This document shows, in pieces, positions 35,143 to 43,749 of a DNA stretch of 64,000 nt (within the stretch, counting starts at the first letter, position 1; each line of letters begins with the position of its first letter). The notes beneath the pieces were generated by a model. It searched no databases, had not been told where the DNA came from, and was given only the letters and a program-made list of their open reading frames with translations. A program made the translations under genes and the position numbers. Location: assembly GCF_020386615.1 (NCBI RefSeq), contig NZ_CP077769.1:6497501-6561500 (forward strand), given 5' to 3'. Source of the stretch: Chitinophaga pendula. Lineage in GTDB: Bacteria > Bacteroidota > Bacteroidia > Chitinophagales > Chitinophagaceae.

Positions 35143-35982
35143 TTATTTATACTCCTGCTTCGCCGTATCGTGCAATTGCAACGTGGGCACCTTCTCCCAG
35201 GGCACTTTCAACAGTGTGCCCACTTGTTCATAGCGTGTATCCTGGTACTCGTCCAGCCCATATTGAATGCTGGTAGTATCCGGCTTCTCCGTAAACGTAC
35301 CGAACAAACGATCCCAGATAGAAAATATATTCGCATAATTGGAGTCCGTCTCAGCCTGATACCGGCTATGATGCACCTTATGCATATCCGGCGATACGAT
35401 CACCCAGCTCAATGCCTTATCCACCCAGCCTGGCAACTTAATATTGGCATGAGAGAACTGTGCTACAAAAGCAGAGAGCGTTTGGTATAACATCACCATC
35501 CAGATAGGCACCCCGGCTACAATAATGGCCACAAACAATGCCACCACCCGGAACACACTCTCCACCGGGTGATGCCGCAACGCCGTCGTAGCGTCAATAT
35601 GTTTATCAATATGATGGATCTTATGAAAATGCCACATCCATCCCACCTTGTGCTGGATCAGGTGCACCAGGTAAGCCCCGATGAGATCCAGTATCAATAA
35701 TCCCAGCAATGCATGCAGCCAGATAGGCAACGGAAAGAGATAAAGTACGCCAAAATGAGTGCGGCTGGTCCAGTCCGATGCCAAAACGATCAGGAACGCA
35801 AACCCAAAATTCACCACAGCCGTCGTCAGTGTAAAGAAAAGATTCGAGCCCGCATGACGATAACGGTTAAAACGAAAACTAAAACGCGGAATAGCCCCCT
35901 CCAGCACCCACAGCACCACTAACCCGGCTACCAGGATAGCTGTACGATACCAGGAGGGAATATTTTCGAAAAATGTTTCCAT
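35143..35982 (-). CDS. Sterol desaturase/fatty acid hydroxylase family protein
   Basis: A 279-residue membrane protein with the histidine clusters of the di-iron hydroxylase superfamily: HLIQHKVGWMWHFHKIHHID (about residues 106-125, HxxxH and HxxHH), RHHPVES (about 135), and MHKVHHSRYQAETDSNYANI (about 199-218). About five hydrophobic segments flank them. The family oxidises lipids (hydroxylation or desaturation) in the inner membrane. The exact lipid substrate cannot be told. The gene stands alone and leftward. Confidence 0.88.
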   Translation of the reverse strand: METFFENIPSWYRTAILVAGLVVLWVLEGAIPRFSFRFNRYRHAGSNLFFTLTTAVVNFGFAFLIVLASDWTSRTHFGVLYLFPLPIWLHALLGLLILDLIGAYLVHLIQHKVGWMWHFHKIHHIDKHIDATTALRHHPVESVFRVVALFVAIIVAGVPIWMVMLYQTLSAFVAQFSHANIKLPGWVDKALSWVIVSPDMHKVHHSRYQAETDSNYANIFSIWDRLFGTFTEKPDTTSIQYGLDEYQDTRYEQVGTLLKVPWEKVPTLQLHDTAKQEYK

Positions 35983-36303
35983 AACCGTGTCTGATTATCT
36001 TAAACAATACGCTGGACTACGCCTTAACGTAGCAGCTGCTGAATCTGTTTCAAAATGCTCGTGGAGTAATATAATGTTTGGGCCTGTCGGGTACTGTCTG
36101 CTTTTTACTGCTTATTAATATTACTGTGCTGATCAATCAGCCTTGCTATTGGGTCTGTCCGGGCTTCTTTGCTATAAATTACGAAATCTCTGTGTAGAAT
36201 ACAAGCCTTCCACGAAGATGCCTGCAATTGATATGCTTATGTATGTTTATTAGTATTTATACGGTATTCGCCCACGCCTACACGCTGCAGTATAAAACAA
36301 AAA
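35983..36303. other. Intergenic stretch without visible gene
   Basis: AT-rich sequence between the hydroxylase gene and the dnaN terminator. Neither strand keeps a convincing open frame and no family motif was recognised. It presumably holds the hydroxylase promoter. Confidence 0.6.
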
Positions 36304-36330
36304 GGCCGTAAGCGATCGCTTACGGCCCGT
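36300..36330 (-). terminator. dnaN terminator
   Basis: GGCCGTAAGCGA (36304-36315) pairs with TCGCTTACGGCC (36316-36327), a perfect 24-nt palindrome. On the minus strand a TTTTTG tail follows. Confidence 0.8.
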
Positions 36331-36351
36331 ATAAATTAAAGCAGTATACTG

Positions 36352-37470
36352 CTAGTTATTCAACATCAAAGGCATCACCAGCATCAGTAGGTCCTCGTTC
36401 TCCGTCTTCTCAGAAGGTCTTAAGATACCCGCTTTCGTAGGCGTGGACAGCTCGATACCGATCTCATCCCCTTCGGCAGCATGCAGCATCTCAATAAGGA
36501 ACTTCGCGTTAAAGGCGATCTGCATATCATCACCATTATACTGGCAGCTCATCCGCTCATTACCCTCAAAAGAGAAATCCACATCCTGTGCAGACAACTG
36601 CAGCTCACTACCGGTAATGCTTAACGCCACCTGGTTAGTGCTCTTGTTCGCAAATACACTCACACGTTTCAACGCATTCTGGAAATCAGTTTTCACCAGC
36701 GTCAGGCGATATGGATTATCCTTGGGAATAACCACCTTGTAATCCGGGAAACGGGCATCTATCAACCGGCAGATCATAGACGCACCTTCATGTGATACAA
36801 AGAAGTGATTCTGGCTGTAAGCGATCCTTACATCCGTTTCGTTATCAGGCAATGCCGTCTTCAGCAGGTTCAACGGCTTCTTAGGCACGATGAACGTATC
36901 CGCCTGCGGGCACTGTACATCCGTTCTTACATATTTTACCAGGCGATGAGCATCCGTCGCTACAAAAGTAAGGTTGCTGGTGCTCAGCTCAAAATACACA
37001 CCGGTCATAGAAGGACGAAGATCGTCACTGCTCACCGCAAATAATGTTTTATTAATAGCAGTCAGCAAGGAAGAAGACATCATATTGAAAGATGTCGTCT
37101 CATCCGCAGTCGGCTCCTTAGGGAAATTCTCCGGATTCTCTCCCATCACCTTATACTTTCCATTGTCTGAGGTGATCTCTACCGCAAAAGAGTTCGTGTC
37201 AATGTGAAAGGTTAACGGCTGATCAGGCAGGTTCTTTAAAGAATCCATCAGGATCTTCGCCGGAATGCAGATACGCCCGTTTTCTTTGGCCTCTACCTCC
37301 AGCTTTACCTTCATAACGGTTTCCAGGTCAGTAGCTACTACAGTCAGTTCATTCCTGTCTATCAGAAATAGGAAGTCCTCCAGTATAGGCAGTACAGTGT
37401 TGGAATTAATAACACCGCTGATCTGTTGCAATTGTTTTAATAAAGTAGAGGAAGAAACAATAAATTTCAT
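36352..37470 (-). CDS. dnaN: DNA polymerase III beta subunit (sliding clamp)
   Basis: A 372-residue protein of the normal clamp length. It starts MKFIVSSSTLLKQLQQISGV and ends with the clamp's typical MLVMPLMLNN (compare the MPMRL end of E. coli). Family signatures include LPILEDFLFLIDRNELTVVATD (residues 27-48, in pieces), TDAHRLVKY (about 177-185) and FNAKFLIEMLHA (about 320-331). Two protomers form the ring that tethers polymerase to DNA. dnaA and recF are not neighbours, as is common in Bacteroidetes. The 588-bp upstream spacer contains a CAAAGATA (minus TATCTTTG -7 box) at 37708-37715. Confidence 0.96.
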   Translation of the reverse strand: MKFIVSSSTLLKQLQQISGVINSNTVLPILEDFLFLIDRNELTVVATDLETVMKVKLEVEAKENGRICIPAKILMDSLKNLPDQPLTFHIDTNSFAVEITSDNGKYKVMGENPENFPKEPTADETTSFNMMSSSLLTAINKTLFAVSSDDLRPSMTGVYFELSTSNLTFVATDAHRLVKYVRTDVQCPQADTFIVPKKPLNLLKTALPDNETDVRIAYSQNHFFVSHEGASMICRLIDARFPDYKVVIPKDNPYRLTLVKTDFQNALKRVSVFANKSTNQVALSITGSELQLSAQDVDFSFEGNERMSCQYNGDDMQIAFNAKFLIEMLHAAEGDEIGIELSTPTKAGILRPSEKTENEDLLMLVMPLMLNN

Positions 37471-38017
37471 CTGTGTTATGTGTTTTTTTTATATTCATTT
37501 GCCACCCTGCAATACCCACTTATCGGCTAAGATAGTAAAAAAGCAGGCCCGTATAAGGAAGCAAGTGTCAACAGCCACTTCTTACAAACAATACCCACCC
37601 GTATTAAAACTATTCAAAATAACCAGGAACATTACCCCGGGTTCGCGGCCCCCGGCGCCTGTCATCTCTTTTTAATCTGTATGGCTTGATGTAAAAAGTA
37701 ATGTAAACAAAGATAGAAAGATTTGGCATTCCCCCTAATTTCAATGGTCTATATTGATCACTTAGTTATCCCCGCATTATCCCCGCACTTTTCACATTCT
37801 TTCCCTTCTCACTGAAATTATATTACATAGCTGAAAAGTATCATGTATTGCCTCCCTCATCAGTCGCCTCCCCCCACTCCCTCCCTTTTCTGCTGCGAGC
37901 ACTTGCGGATATGCCCGTTTTTTGGACATTTCATTTTTGTTTTATTAAAGAATAGTGCTAGATATTGAATAATCTAAAAAGAATCCACCTTTTCTTTCAA
38001 ATTATCTTCGGATCGGT
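37471..38017. other. Spacer between divergent dnaN and aminotransferase genes
   Basis: No gene is seen. It contains a minus-strand -7 box (37708-37715), a pair of DnaA-box-like sequences (37766-37785) and a C/T-rich tract near 37866-37892. Confidence 0.55.
37766..37785 (+). repeat. Two DnaA-box-like TTATCCCCG copies
   Basis: TTATCCCCG at 37766-37774 and again at 37777-37785, with 11-bp spacing. The first six bases match TTATCC of the DnaA box (TTATCCACA). No other clear boxes or AT-rich unwinding element accompany them, so an origin is not claimed. Confidence 0.3.
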
Positions 38018-38025
38018 TACTTTTG
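38018..38025 (+). promoter_or_regulatory. -7 box TACTTTTG for the aminotransferase gene
   Basis: An exact TAnnTTTG match, 33 nt before the ATG at 38059. Confidence 0.5.
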
Positions 38026-38058
38026 GCGCGAAAAAAATCTCTAAACAAATAAACTTGA

Positions 38059-39324
38059 ATGGTTATGAAACTTTCTCATTTAGCCGAGACACTGATTGGT
38101 TCTGAAATTATTAAACTGGCCGGTGAAATAAAGGAGAAACAGGCTAAGGGGGAAAAGATCTATAATTTCACGATCGGCGACTTCGACCCGAATGTATTCC
38201 CCATCCCCGCCGAATTCGAACAAGAGATCATCACTGCCTATAAACAACATTTTACCAATTACCCGCCCGCTGATGGTATCCTCGAACTGCGTACCGCCGT
38301 TGGAGACTTCATCCGAGAACGCGAACAACTGGACTACGACCCCACAAAAGAGATCGTTATCTCCTGCGGTGGCCGTCCTATTATATATGCCGTTTACAGA
38401 ACCATCGTAGACCGTGGCGAAAAAGTAATCTACGCAACCCCTTCCTGGAACAATAACCACTATACCCACTTCCTCGAAGCCGAACACGTAGTACTCGAAA
38501 CCTCCCCGGAAAACGACTTCATGCCCACCGCCGCAGAACTTAAACCACTGCTCAAAGGTGCAACACTCCTGGCCCTCTGCTCCCCGCAGAACCCCACCGG
38601 TACCACCTTTGGCAAACAACAACTGGAAGAGATCTGCGACCTCGTACTCGAAGAGAACAAAAGCCGCGGCGCCGACGAAAAACCATTATTCGTAATGTTC
38701 GACCAGATGTACTGGGTACTCACCTTCGGTGCTACACAACACCACAACCCGGTATCCCTCCGCCCCGAAATGAAAAACTATACCATCTTCATCGATGGTA
38801 TGAGTAAAGCATTCGCCGGTACCGGCGTAAGAGTTGGTTGGGCATTCGGCCCCGCTGCCGTAATCGGTAAAATGAAAGCCATCCTCTCCCACGTAGGTGC
38901 CTGGAGCCCAATGGCCGAACAAAAAGCCGCCGCCCGCTACCTCGTGCAGAAAGACAACGTAGACGCCTATCTCAAACACTTCAAAGGCGAAGTAGAAGAA
39001 AGATTACAGAAAATATACGATGGCTTCTCCTCCCTCAAACAAGCCGGTCACCAGGTAGATGCCATCGCCCCTCAGGCAGCTATCTACCTGACCATCAAAC
39101 TAGACCTCGTAGGCAAACAAACCGCCGCCGGTACCAAACTGGAAGACCAGGCCGCCGTTACTTCCTACATCCTCGATGAAGCCAAACTGGCCGTAGTACC
39201 ATTCTACGCCTTCGGCTCCGCCAGGAATTCCCCCTGGTACCGCCTCAGCGTAGGTACCTGCGTTAAGGAAGAGATCCCTGCTATGCTGGAAAAATTGAAA
39301 GCAGCACTCGAAAGTTTAAAATAG
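38059..39324 (+). CDS. PLP-dependent class I/II aminotransferase
   Basis: A 421-residue protein with a fold-type I aminotransferase pattern: KIYNFTIGDFDPNVFPIP (about residues 33-50), VISCGGRPIIYAVYRTIVD (about 95-113, substrate/PLP phosphate loop), LLALCSPQNPTGTTFGK (about 170-186, the SPxNPTG motif), FVMFDQMYWVL (the Asp that binds pyridine N) and FIDGMSKAFAGTGVRVGWAFG (about 245-265, PLP Lys in SMSK-like GMSK). It transaminates an amino acid with an unknown partner; aspartate or aromatic substrates are typical. It is monocistronic, between a good promoter and a terminator. Residues near the C-terminus (SARNSPWYRLSVG) fit the family. Confidence 0.9.
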   Translation: MVMKLSHLAETLIGSEIIKLAGEIKEKQAKGEKIYNFTIGDFDPNVFPIPAEFEQEIITAYKQHFTNYPPADGILELRTAVGDFIREREQLDYDPTKEIVISCGGRPIIYAVYRTIVDRGEKVIYATPSWNNNHYTHFLEAEHVVLETSPENDFMPTAAELKPLLKGATLLALCSPQNPTGTTFGKQQLEEICDLVLEENKSRGADEKPLFVMFDQMYWVLTFGATQHHNPVSLRPEMKNYTIFIDGMSKAFAGTGVRVGWAFGPAAVIGKMKAILSHVGAWSPMAEQKAAARYLVQKDNVDAYLKHFKGEVEERLQKIYDGFSSLKQAGHQVDAIAPQAAIYLTIKLDLVGKQTAAGTKLEDQAAVTSYILDEAKLAVVPFYAFGSARNSPWYRLSVGTCVKEEIPAMLEKLKAALESLK

Positions 39325-39348
39325 TCTGACTATGAGATAATTAGATAC

Positions 39349-39390
39349 AAGCAGGCCATTTCTAATACCGGAAATGGCCTGCTTTATTAT
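39349..39390 (+). terminator. Terminator after the aminotransferase gene
   Basis: AAGCAGGCCATTTC (39349-39362) pairs with GAAATGGCCTGCTT (39371-39384), 14 bp with an 8-nt loop, followed by TATTAT. Confidence 0.8.
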
Positions 39391-39657
39391 ATGTCGCCTA
39401 TACCTCCGGTTCACCTTTTCCCTAATGTTCCTGTATCACACCTAGACCCGGAGTATACCTCCGGTCCAATTTTTCCCCAGACCTCTCCTCCTTTTCCCGC
39501 ATATTTTGAAAACTTTTCCCCCGTACGAAAGTTTTCTGAGTAAAAATAGTTTCCGCCGTTTCAGCCTTTACCACCCCTTTTGTCCCAACACCAGTTTGTG
39601 CCAAAAGTGTTATCTATTTGTTTTTCAATAAGATACAAAGTAGTGAAAAGTAATGAT

Positions 39658-39778
39658 TCTGACTTTTCGACTTTTTGACTTTTGTCATCTAAAAGTTAAA
39701 TGTGTGTTAAACGGTCAACCCATGGTACCAAATTCCCAAAATGGTCCTAATTTTGACTTCGTAACTTAAAAAGTCAGA
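39658..39778. promoter_or_regulatory. Repeated GACTTTT motifs and inverted copy before the first TetR gene
   Basis: TCTGACTTTT at 39658 begins three head-to-tail GACTTTT copies (39661-39684). The inverse AAAAGTCAGA is at 39769-39778, six bases before the start codon. TetR regulators usually control themselves through such operators. The rest of 39391-39657 shows no gene. Confidence 0.4.
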
Positions 39779-39784
39779 AAGTTA

Positions 39785-40408
39785 ATGCATACCGAGAGTA
39801 AACATACCGAGAGCAAAGATGAAATGCGGGAGCGGATACTCGAAGCTGCGCTGAAGCGATTTACTCACTATAGTGCCTCTAAAACCACTATGAACGAGAT
39901 CGCAGAAGATCTGCACTGCTCTAAAGCATCATTATATTATTACTTCCCCGATAAAAAGGGACTACATATAGCCGTACTCGAAAAGATCGGCGAACTATAC
40001 TTCTCTGAACTGGAAGCTGAGATCGAAGATGTAAAACAAGCATCCAAAACACTCTTCCGCCTTATAGACGTACGCCACGACTTCGTCCGCCGCTTCTGCC
40101 GCCTCGAGTTGTTCAAAGTACTTAATGACCCCTCCTTCCATAATGAGGAGATCATGAAGAAGGTAAAAGAAAGAGAACTCAAATTATTGGTAACAGTATT
40201 CGAAGTAGGAGTCAAAACCGGCGAATTCAATATCAGTAAAAATAATATCCGCCAAATGGCAGAGCTGTATAGCCTGGCTATGATAGGTCTACGCTTCTCC
40301 GTACTGGAAGGCAAAGACCAGATAAATATCGATGAAGAAGACTTCTCCGCAGTATCCAAACAACAGAAACTACTGACCGAAGTATTCGTCAACGGGTTGA
40401 AATATTAG
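39785..40408 (+). CDS. TetR/AcrR-family regulator (first of two)
   Basis: A 207-residue protein. The DNA-binding domain (about residues 13-60) reads MRERILEAALKRFTHYSASK, TTMNEIAEDLHCSKASLYYY and FPDKKGLHIAVLEKIGELYF, the canonical TetR helix-turn-helix with YYYFPDK. The C-terminal helical domain is variable. The N-terminus carries a direct repeat of HTESK (residues 2-6 and 7-11), encoded by near-identical 15-base units. It lies 23 nt before a second TetR gene and upstream of an RND efflux operon, which it or its neighbour probably represses. Confidence 0.92.
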   Translation: MHTESKHTESKDEMRERILEAALKRFTHYSASKTTMNEIAEDLHCSKASLYYYFPDKKGLHIAVLEKIGELYFSELEAEIEDVKQASKTLFRLIDVRHDFVRRFCRLELFKVLNDPSFHNEEIMKKVKERELKLLVTVFEVGVKTGEFNISKNNIRQMAELYSLAMIGLRFSVLEGKDQINIDEEDFSAVSKQQKLLTEVFVNGLKY

Positions 40409-40431
40409 CGTCACCATTAAATCCGAATGGC

Positions 40432-41046
40432 ATGGAGGTGAGAGAAAGAATAATAGAAACGGCATTAAGACTATTCAAACTGTATGGAATCAAAAGTGTA
40501 ACAATGTCCGATATCTCCCGCGAAGCAGGGATATCAAAAAAAACGATCTACGAACACTTCCGGGATAAGGAAGAACTCGTACAGGAAGTAATGGACAGAT
40601 TGTTACAAACGCACGTCGAACAGCTGAAAGCCTACTCGGAAAATGCAACTAACGCCATCGAAGAGTCGATCAACGGCCTGAAATATATAGAAGTAGTGGC
40701 CAAAAGTGTAAATCCGGTCATGCTCTACGAGATACAAAAGTATCACCCGGCTATCTGGATCAAAATTGAAGCATTCAAAAGAGACTGTATTTTTTATAAC
40801 ATTAAAGAAAACTTGAAAAGAGGTATCATCGAAGGAGTGTACCGTAGCAACCTGAAATTGGATATTATAGCCCGCATGCGCCAACTTCAGCTAGAATCAC
40901 CCTTCGAACCCACCCAGTTTCCGGTAGGTCAGTTCGACCTCCATGCCGTGATGCACCAGGTAACAGAACATTTCATCCTGGGTATCGCCACCCTTAAAGG
41001 TCACAAACTGGCAAACAAATACCTCCAGATTCAGGAAGACGAATAA
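40432..41046 (+). CDS. TetR/AcrR-family regulator (second of two)
   Basis: A 204-residue protein with a TetR helix-turn-helix (MEVRERIIETALRLFKLYGI, SVTMSDISREAGISKKTIYE, HFRDKEELVQEVMD). The C-terminal ligand domain is unrelated in detail to that of the preceding TetR (SVNPVMLYEIQKYHPAIWIK, about residues 98-117, the HPAxWxxI pattern common in Bacteroidetes RND-linked TetR proteins). It is 31 nt upstream of the TolC gene in the same direction and probably part of the efflux operon. Having two regulators for one pump suggests two inducers or a regulatory cascade. Confidence 0.92.
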   Translation: MEVRERIIETALRLFKLYGIKSVTMSDISREAGISKKTIYEHFRDKEELVQEVMDRLLQTHVEQLKAYSENATNAIEESINGLKYIEVVAKSVNPVMLYEIQKYHPAIWIKIEAFKRDCIFYNIKENLKRGIIEGVYRSNLKLDIIARMRQLQLESPFEPTQFPVGQFDLHAVMHQVTEHFILGIATLKGHKLANKYLQIQEDE

Positions 41047-41077
41047 TCACAACGATATTATATAATCAACGCAACGT

Positions 41078-42439
41078 ATGAAAAGGTTAAAATTGTCACT
41101 TATCCTTTTTTTGGGGATAGGTGTGTACAACGGGTATGCCCAATCGGAACTATCTCTCCAGGAATGCCTGAAATATGCGCTGACTAACAACCAGCAACTA
41201 GCCAGGATCCGGATGGAAGAAGATATGGGCCGCTTCAAAACCAGTGAAGTACGCGCTAAAGCACTACCTCAACTCAATGGTAGCGCTTCTTATACCAACA
41301 ATATCAAAAAACCAGTGTTCCCCGTACCTGGCGAATTCTTTAACCAACCTGGTACCACACAACTACTGACCGCTGGCCTTACTCACAACATCGCAGCAGG
41401 CGCCGAACTGTCTCAGCAAGTCTTCAACCAACAGGTGTTTACCGGCCTCAAAGCCGCTAAAGCAGGCGAAGAATACTATCGCATGCAATCCGCCCAGACC
41501 GAAGAAACCGTCATCTATAACGTAACCAAACTATATTACAACGCACTGGTAACACGCGAAAAAATGACCGTACTTGATGCCAACATCGACAAACTCGGTC
41601 AACTGGTGAAAACAGTCGCCTCACAACTCGAAAACGGATTGGCCAAAAAGATCGACCTCGATCGTATCAAAGTAAGTCTCACCAACTATAAAACACAACG
41701 TACCAACCTGAATAACCAATTCCAGGTACAACTCAATACACTCAAACAGGCAATGGGAATGTCCATGGAAAATAACGTAGACCTCCCTCGCACCTCCTTC
41801 AAAGAAATCGAAAGTAAAGCCGCTACCGTAAGCGATTTCGGCGGGATCACACTCGACAATAGGATTGAATACAGATTACTCAATAAACAACAGGAACTGC
41901 AGGAATTCCAGAAAAGAGCCTACGTAGCCGAATACTACCCTACCGTATCTATCGGTGGAAGCTATAACTACAATGGCGTCAGCGACAAATTCGATATGTT
42001 CAAATCCAAATCCGGCGGCTCTACCACCAATTGGTACGATGTAGCTGCCGTAAAACTCACCTTGAACATACCCATCTTCGACGGATTTGCCCGCCGCTCC
42101 AGGGTCAACCAAGCCAACGTGACCCTCCGCCAACTGCAAAAACAAAAAGAAGAAACAGCCCTGGCACTGAGCACCGAATACGAAAACGCTAAACTCAACG
42201 TAAGGAACAACCTGTCTACCATACAGTCCCAAAAAGACAACGTAGACCTGGCCAACGAAGTGTATGGCTCTACACAAAACAACTACAACCTGGGCCTCGC
42301 CAATCTGACAGACCTGCTCGATGCAGAAACCTCACTGGCAGAAGCACAGAACAACTATAACGAAGCGCTGCTGCAATACAAACTCGCAGAACTCGATATC
42401 ATCAAATCAAATGGCCGGCTTAAAACACTGGCACAATAA
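41078..42439 (+). CDS. TolC-family outer-membrane efflux protein
   Basis: A 453-residue protein with a signal peptide (MKRLKLSLILFLGIGVYNGYAQ). Two OEP repeats follow: LSLQECLKYALTNNQQLARI (about residues 25-44) and the second hairpin QGNLNL-like NNYNLGLANLTDLLDAETSL (about 407-426), which is the typical LxxxxYxxGLANLTDLLDAE motif of TolC proteins. It forms the trimeric outer-membrane channel of a tripartite pump. It precedes the adaptor and RND permease genes, the usual Bacteroidetes order (regulator, TolC, adaptor, permease). Confidence 0.95.
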   Translation: MKRLKLSLILFLGIGVYNGYAQSELSLQECLKYALTNNQQLARIRMEEDMGRFKTSEVRAKALPQLNGSASYTNNIKKPVFPVPGEFFNQPGTTQLLTAGLTHNIAAGAELSQQVFNQQVFTGLKAAKAGEEYYRMQSAQTEETVIYNVTKLYYNALVTREKMTVLDANIDKLGQLVKTVASQLENGLAKKIDLDRIKVSLTNYKTQRTNLNNQFQVQLNTLKQAMGMSMENNVDLPRTSFKEIESKAATVSDFGGITLDNRIEYRLLNKQQELQEFQKRAYVAEYYPTVSIGGSYNYNGVSDKFDMFKSKSGGSTTNWYDVAAVKLTLNIPIFDGFARRSRVNQANVTLRQLQKQKEETALALSTEYENAKLNVRNNLSTIQSQKDNVDLANEVYGSTQNNYNLGLANLTDLLDAETSLAEAQNNYNEALLQYKLAELDIIKSNGRLKTLAQ

Positions 42440-42517
42440 TTCATAATACCTACGACCTGTGTTCACGGGATGCAGGCATTTAATATCACGAACTACGAAA
42501 CAAGAAACTATTTGCTC

Positions 42518-43579
42518 ATGAAAAAGATTATTATCTGGGGCTTGATTACTGTTGGAGCCGTGGTCCTGATCATGTGGAAGCTGGGCGCGAACAAAAAGGC
42601 CAACGAAGAAAAAACCGAATTTGTAAAGAAAAGCAATAGCGGAGATGTACCTGTACTGATAGCTAAAGTCGCTAAAACAGACCTCTCTCAAGGCTTCCTC
42701 GCAAATGGTAACTTCCAGCCCGTTCGCGAACTCACCTACCTCGCTGAAGTATCCGGCCGTATCACCCAATTGCTGGTCGACGAAGGTTCCTTCGTTAAAC
42801 AAGGACAAAACATCGCCCGTATTGACGACGAAATCGTTAATACCGACCTCCAGCAAGCCAGAGCTAATCTCGAACAACTCAAAGTAGATAAAGAAAGATA
42901 TGAGAACGCCTTCAAAACAGGGGGCGTAACCCAAAAACAAGTAGACGATATCCGCCTCCAATACGATCTTTCCAGATCCAAATACGAGGCCGCCAATCGC
43001 CGTACCCGCGATACCTACGTAAAAGCGCCCATCCAAGGCGTTATCAATAAAAAATATATCGAACTGGGAGCATACCTCTCACCAGGTACCAAAATGTTCG
43101 ATATCGTAGATGTTTCCAAACTCAAATTGTCCGTATCCGTACCGGAAGGACAAGTGGTGAACCTCAAAGAAGGCCAGACCGTGAAAGTGACCTCCAATGT
43201 CTTCCCGGAAGCCAACTTTGAAGGCCGTATCACCTTTATCGCAGCAAAAGGTGATAACACCCTCAACTACCCAGTAGAAATGGAAGTGAACAATAGCAAG
43301 GACAAAACTTTGAGAGCAGGCATGTACGGCACGGCGCACTTTGAAACGCCGGATGCAACACCTACCATCCTCATCCCACGCACCGCTTTCGTTGGTGGTG
43401 TCAACAGCAACCAGATATACGTGATGGAAGGCAATGTGGCTAAGTTGCGCAAGGTAGTAGCAGCTCGCATCCTGGGCGATCAGGTAGAGATACGTGAAGG
43501 CCTCAACGAAGGAGAAACCGTGATCACCAGTGGTCAGATTAACCTGGTTGACGGATCCAAAGTAATCGTGCAGAAATAA
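42518..43579 (+). CDS. RND efflux periplasmic adaptor (HlyD/AcrA-like)
   Basis: A 353-residue protein starting MKKIIIWGLITVGAVVLIMW, an N-terminal membrane anchor. LTYLAEVSGRITQLLVDEGS (about residues 73-92) and VKQGQNIARIDDE form the biotinyl-lipoyl-like domain. A helical hairpin (about 105-170) follows, then DTYVKAPIQGVINKKYIELG (about 165-184) and the beta-barrel and membrane-proximal domains. A possible upstream ATG (42470) adds 16 residues and is not used. It bridges the TolC channel and the RND permease. Confidence 0.93.
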   Translation: MKKIIIWGLITVGAVVLIMWKLGANKKANEEKTEFVKKSNSGDVPVLIAKVAKTDLSQGFLANGNFQPVRELTYLAEVSGRITQLLVDEGSFVKQGQNIARIDDEIVNTDLQQARANLEQLKVDKERYENAFKTGGVTQKQVDDIRLQYDLSRSKYEAANRRTRDTYVKAPIQGVINKKYIELGAYLSPGTKMFDIVDVSKLKLSVSVPEGQVVNLKEGQTVKVTSNVFPEANFEGRITFIAAKGDNTLNYPVEMEVNNSKDKTLRAGMYGTAHFETPDATPTILIPRTAFVGGVNSNQIYVMEGNVAKLRKVVAARILGDQVEIREGLNEGETVITSGQINLVDGSKVIVQK

Positions 43580-43749
43580 TAGACTGGTTAGCAGATACAG
43601 CGGATAGGCCCCTTAGCCGATATATAAAGACCAATAGACAGGATATCATCACTGACACTATCGTCAGCAAATAAAAAACAGCACAATGGCTACCGGTCCT
43701 GTCCGCTCCCTGCTCTCACCATTTCCAGGCTAAAGTAAACTAGGAAACA

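Noticed and set aside
37471..38058. Possible chromosomal origin next to dnaN
   Set aside because: Only two imperfect DnaA-like sites and no AT-rich unwinding region or further boxes; dnaN is often far from the origin in Bacteroidetes.
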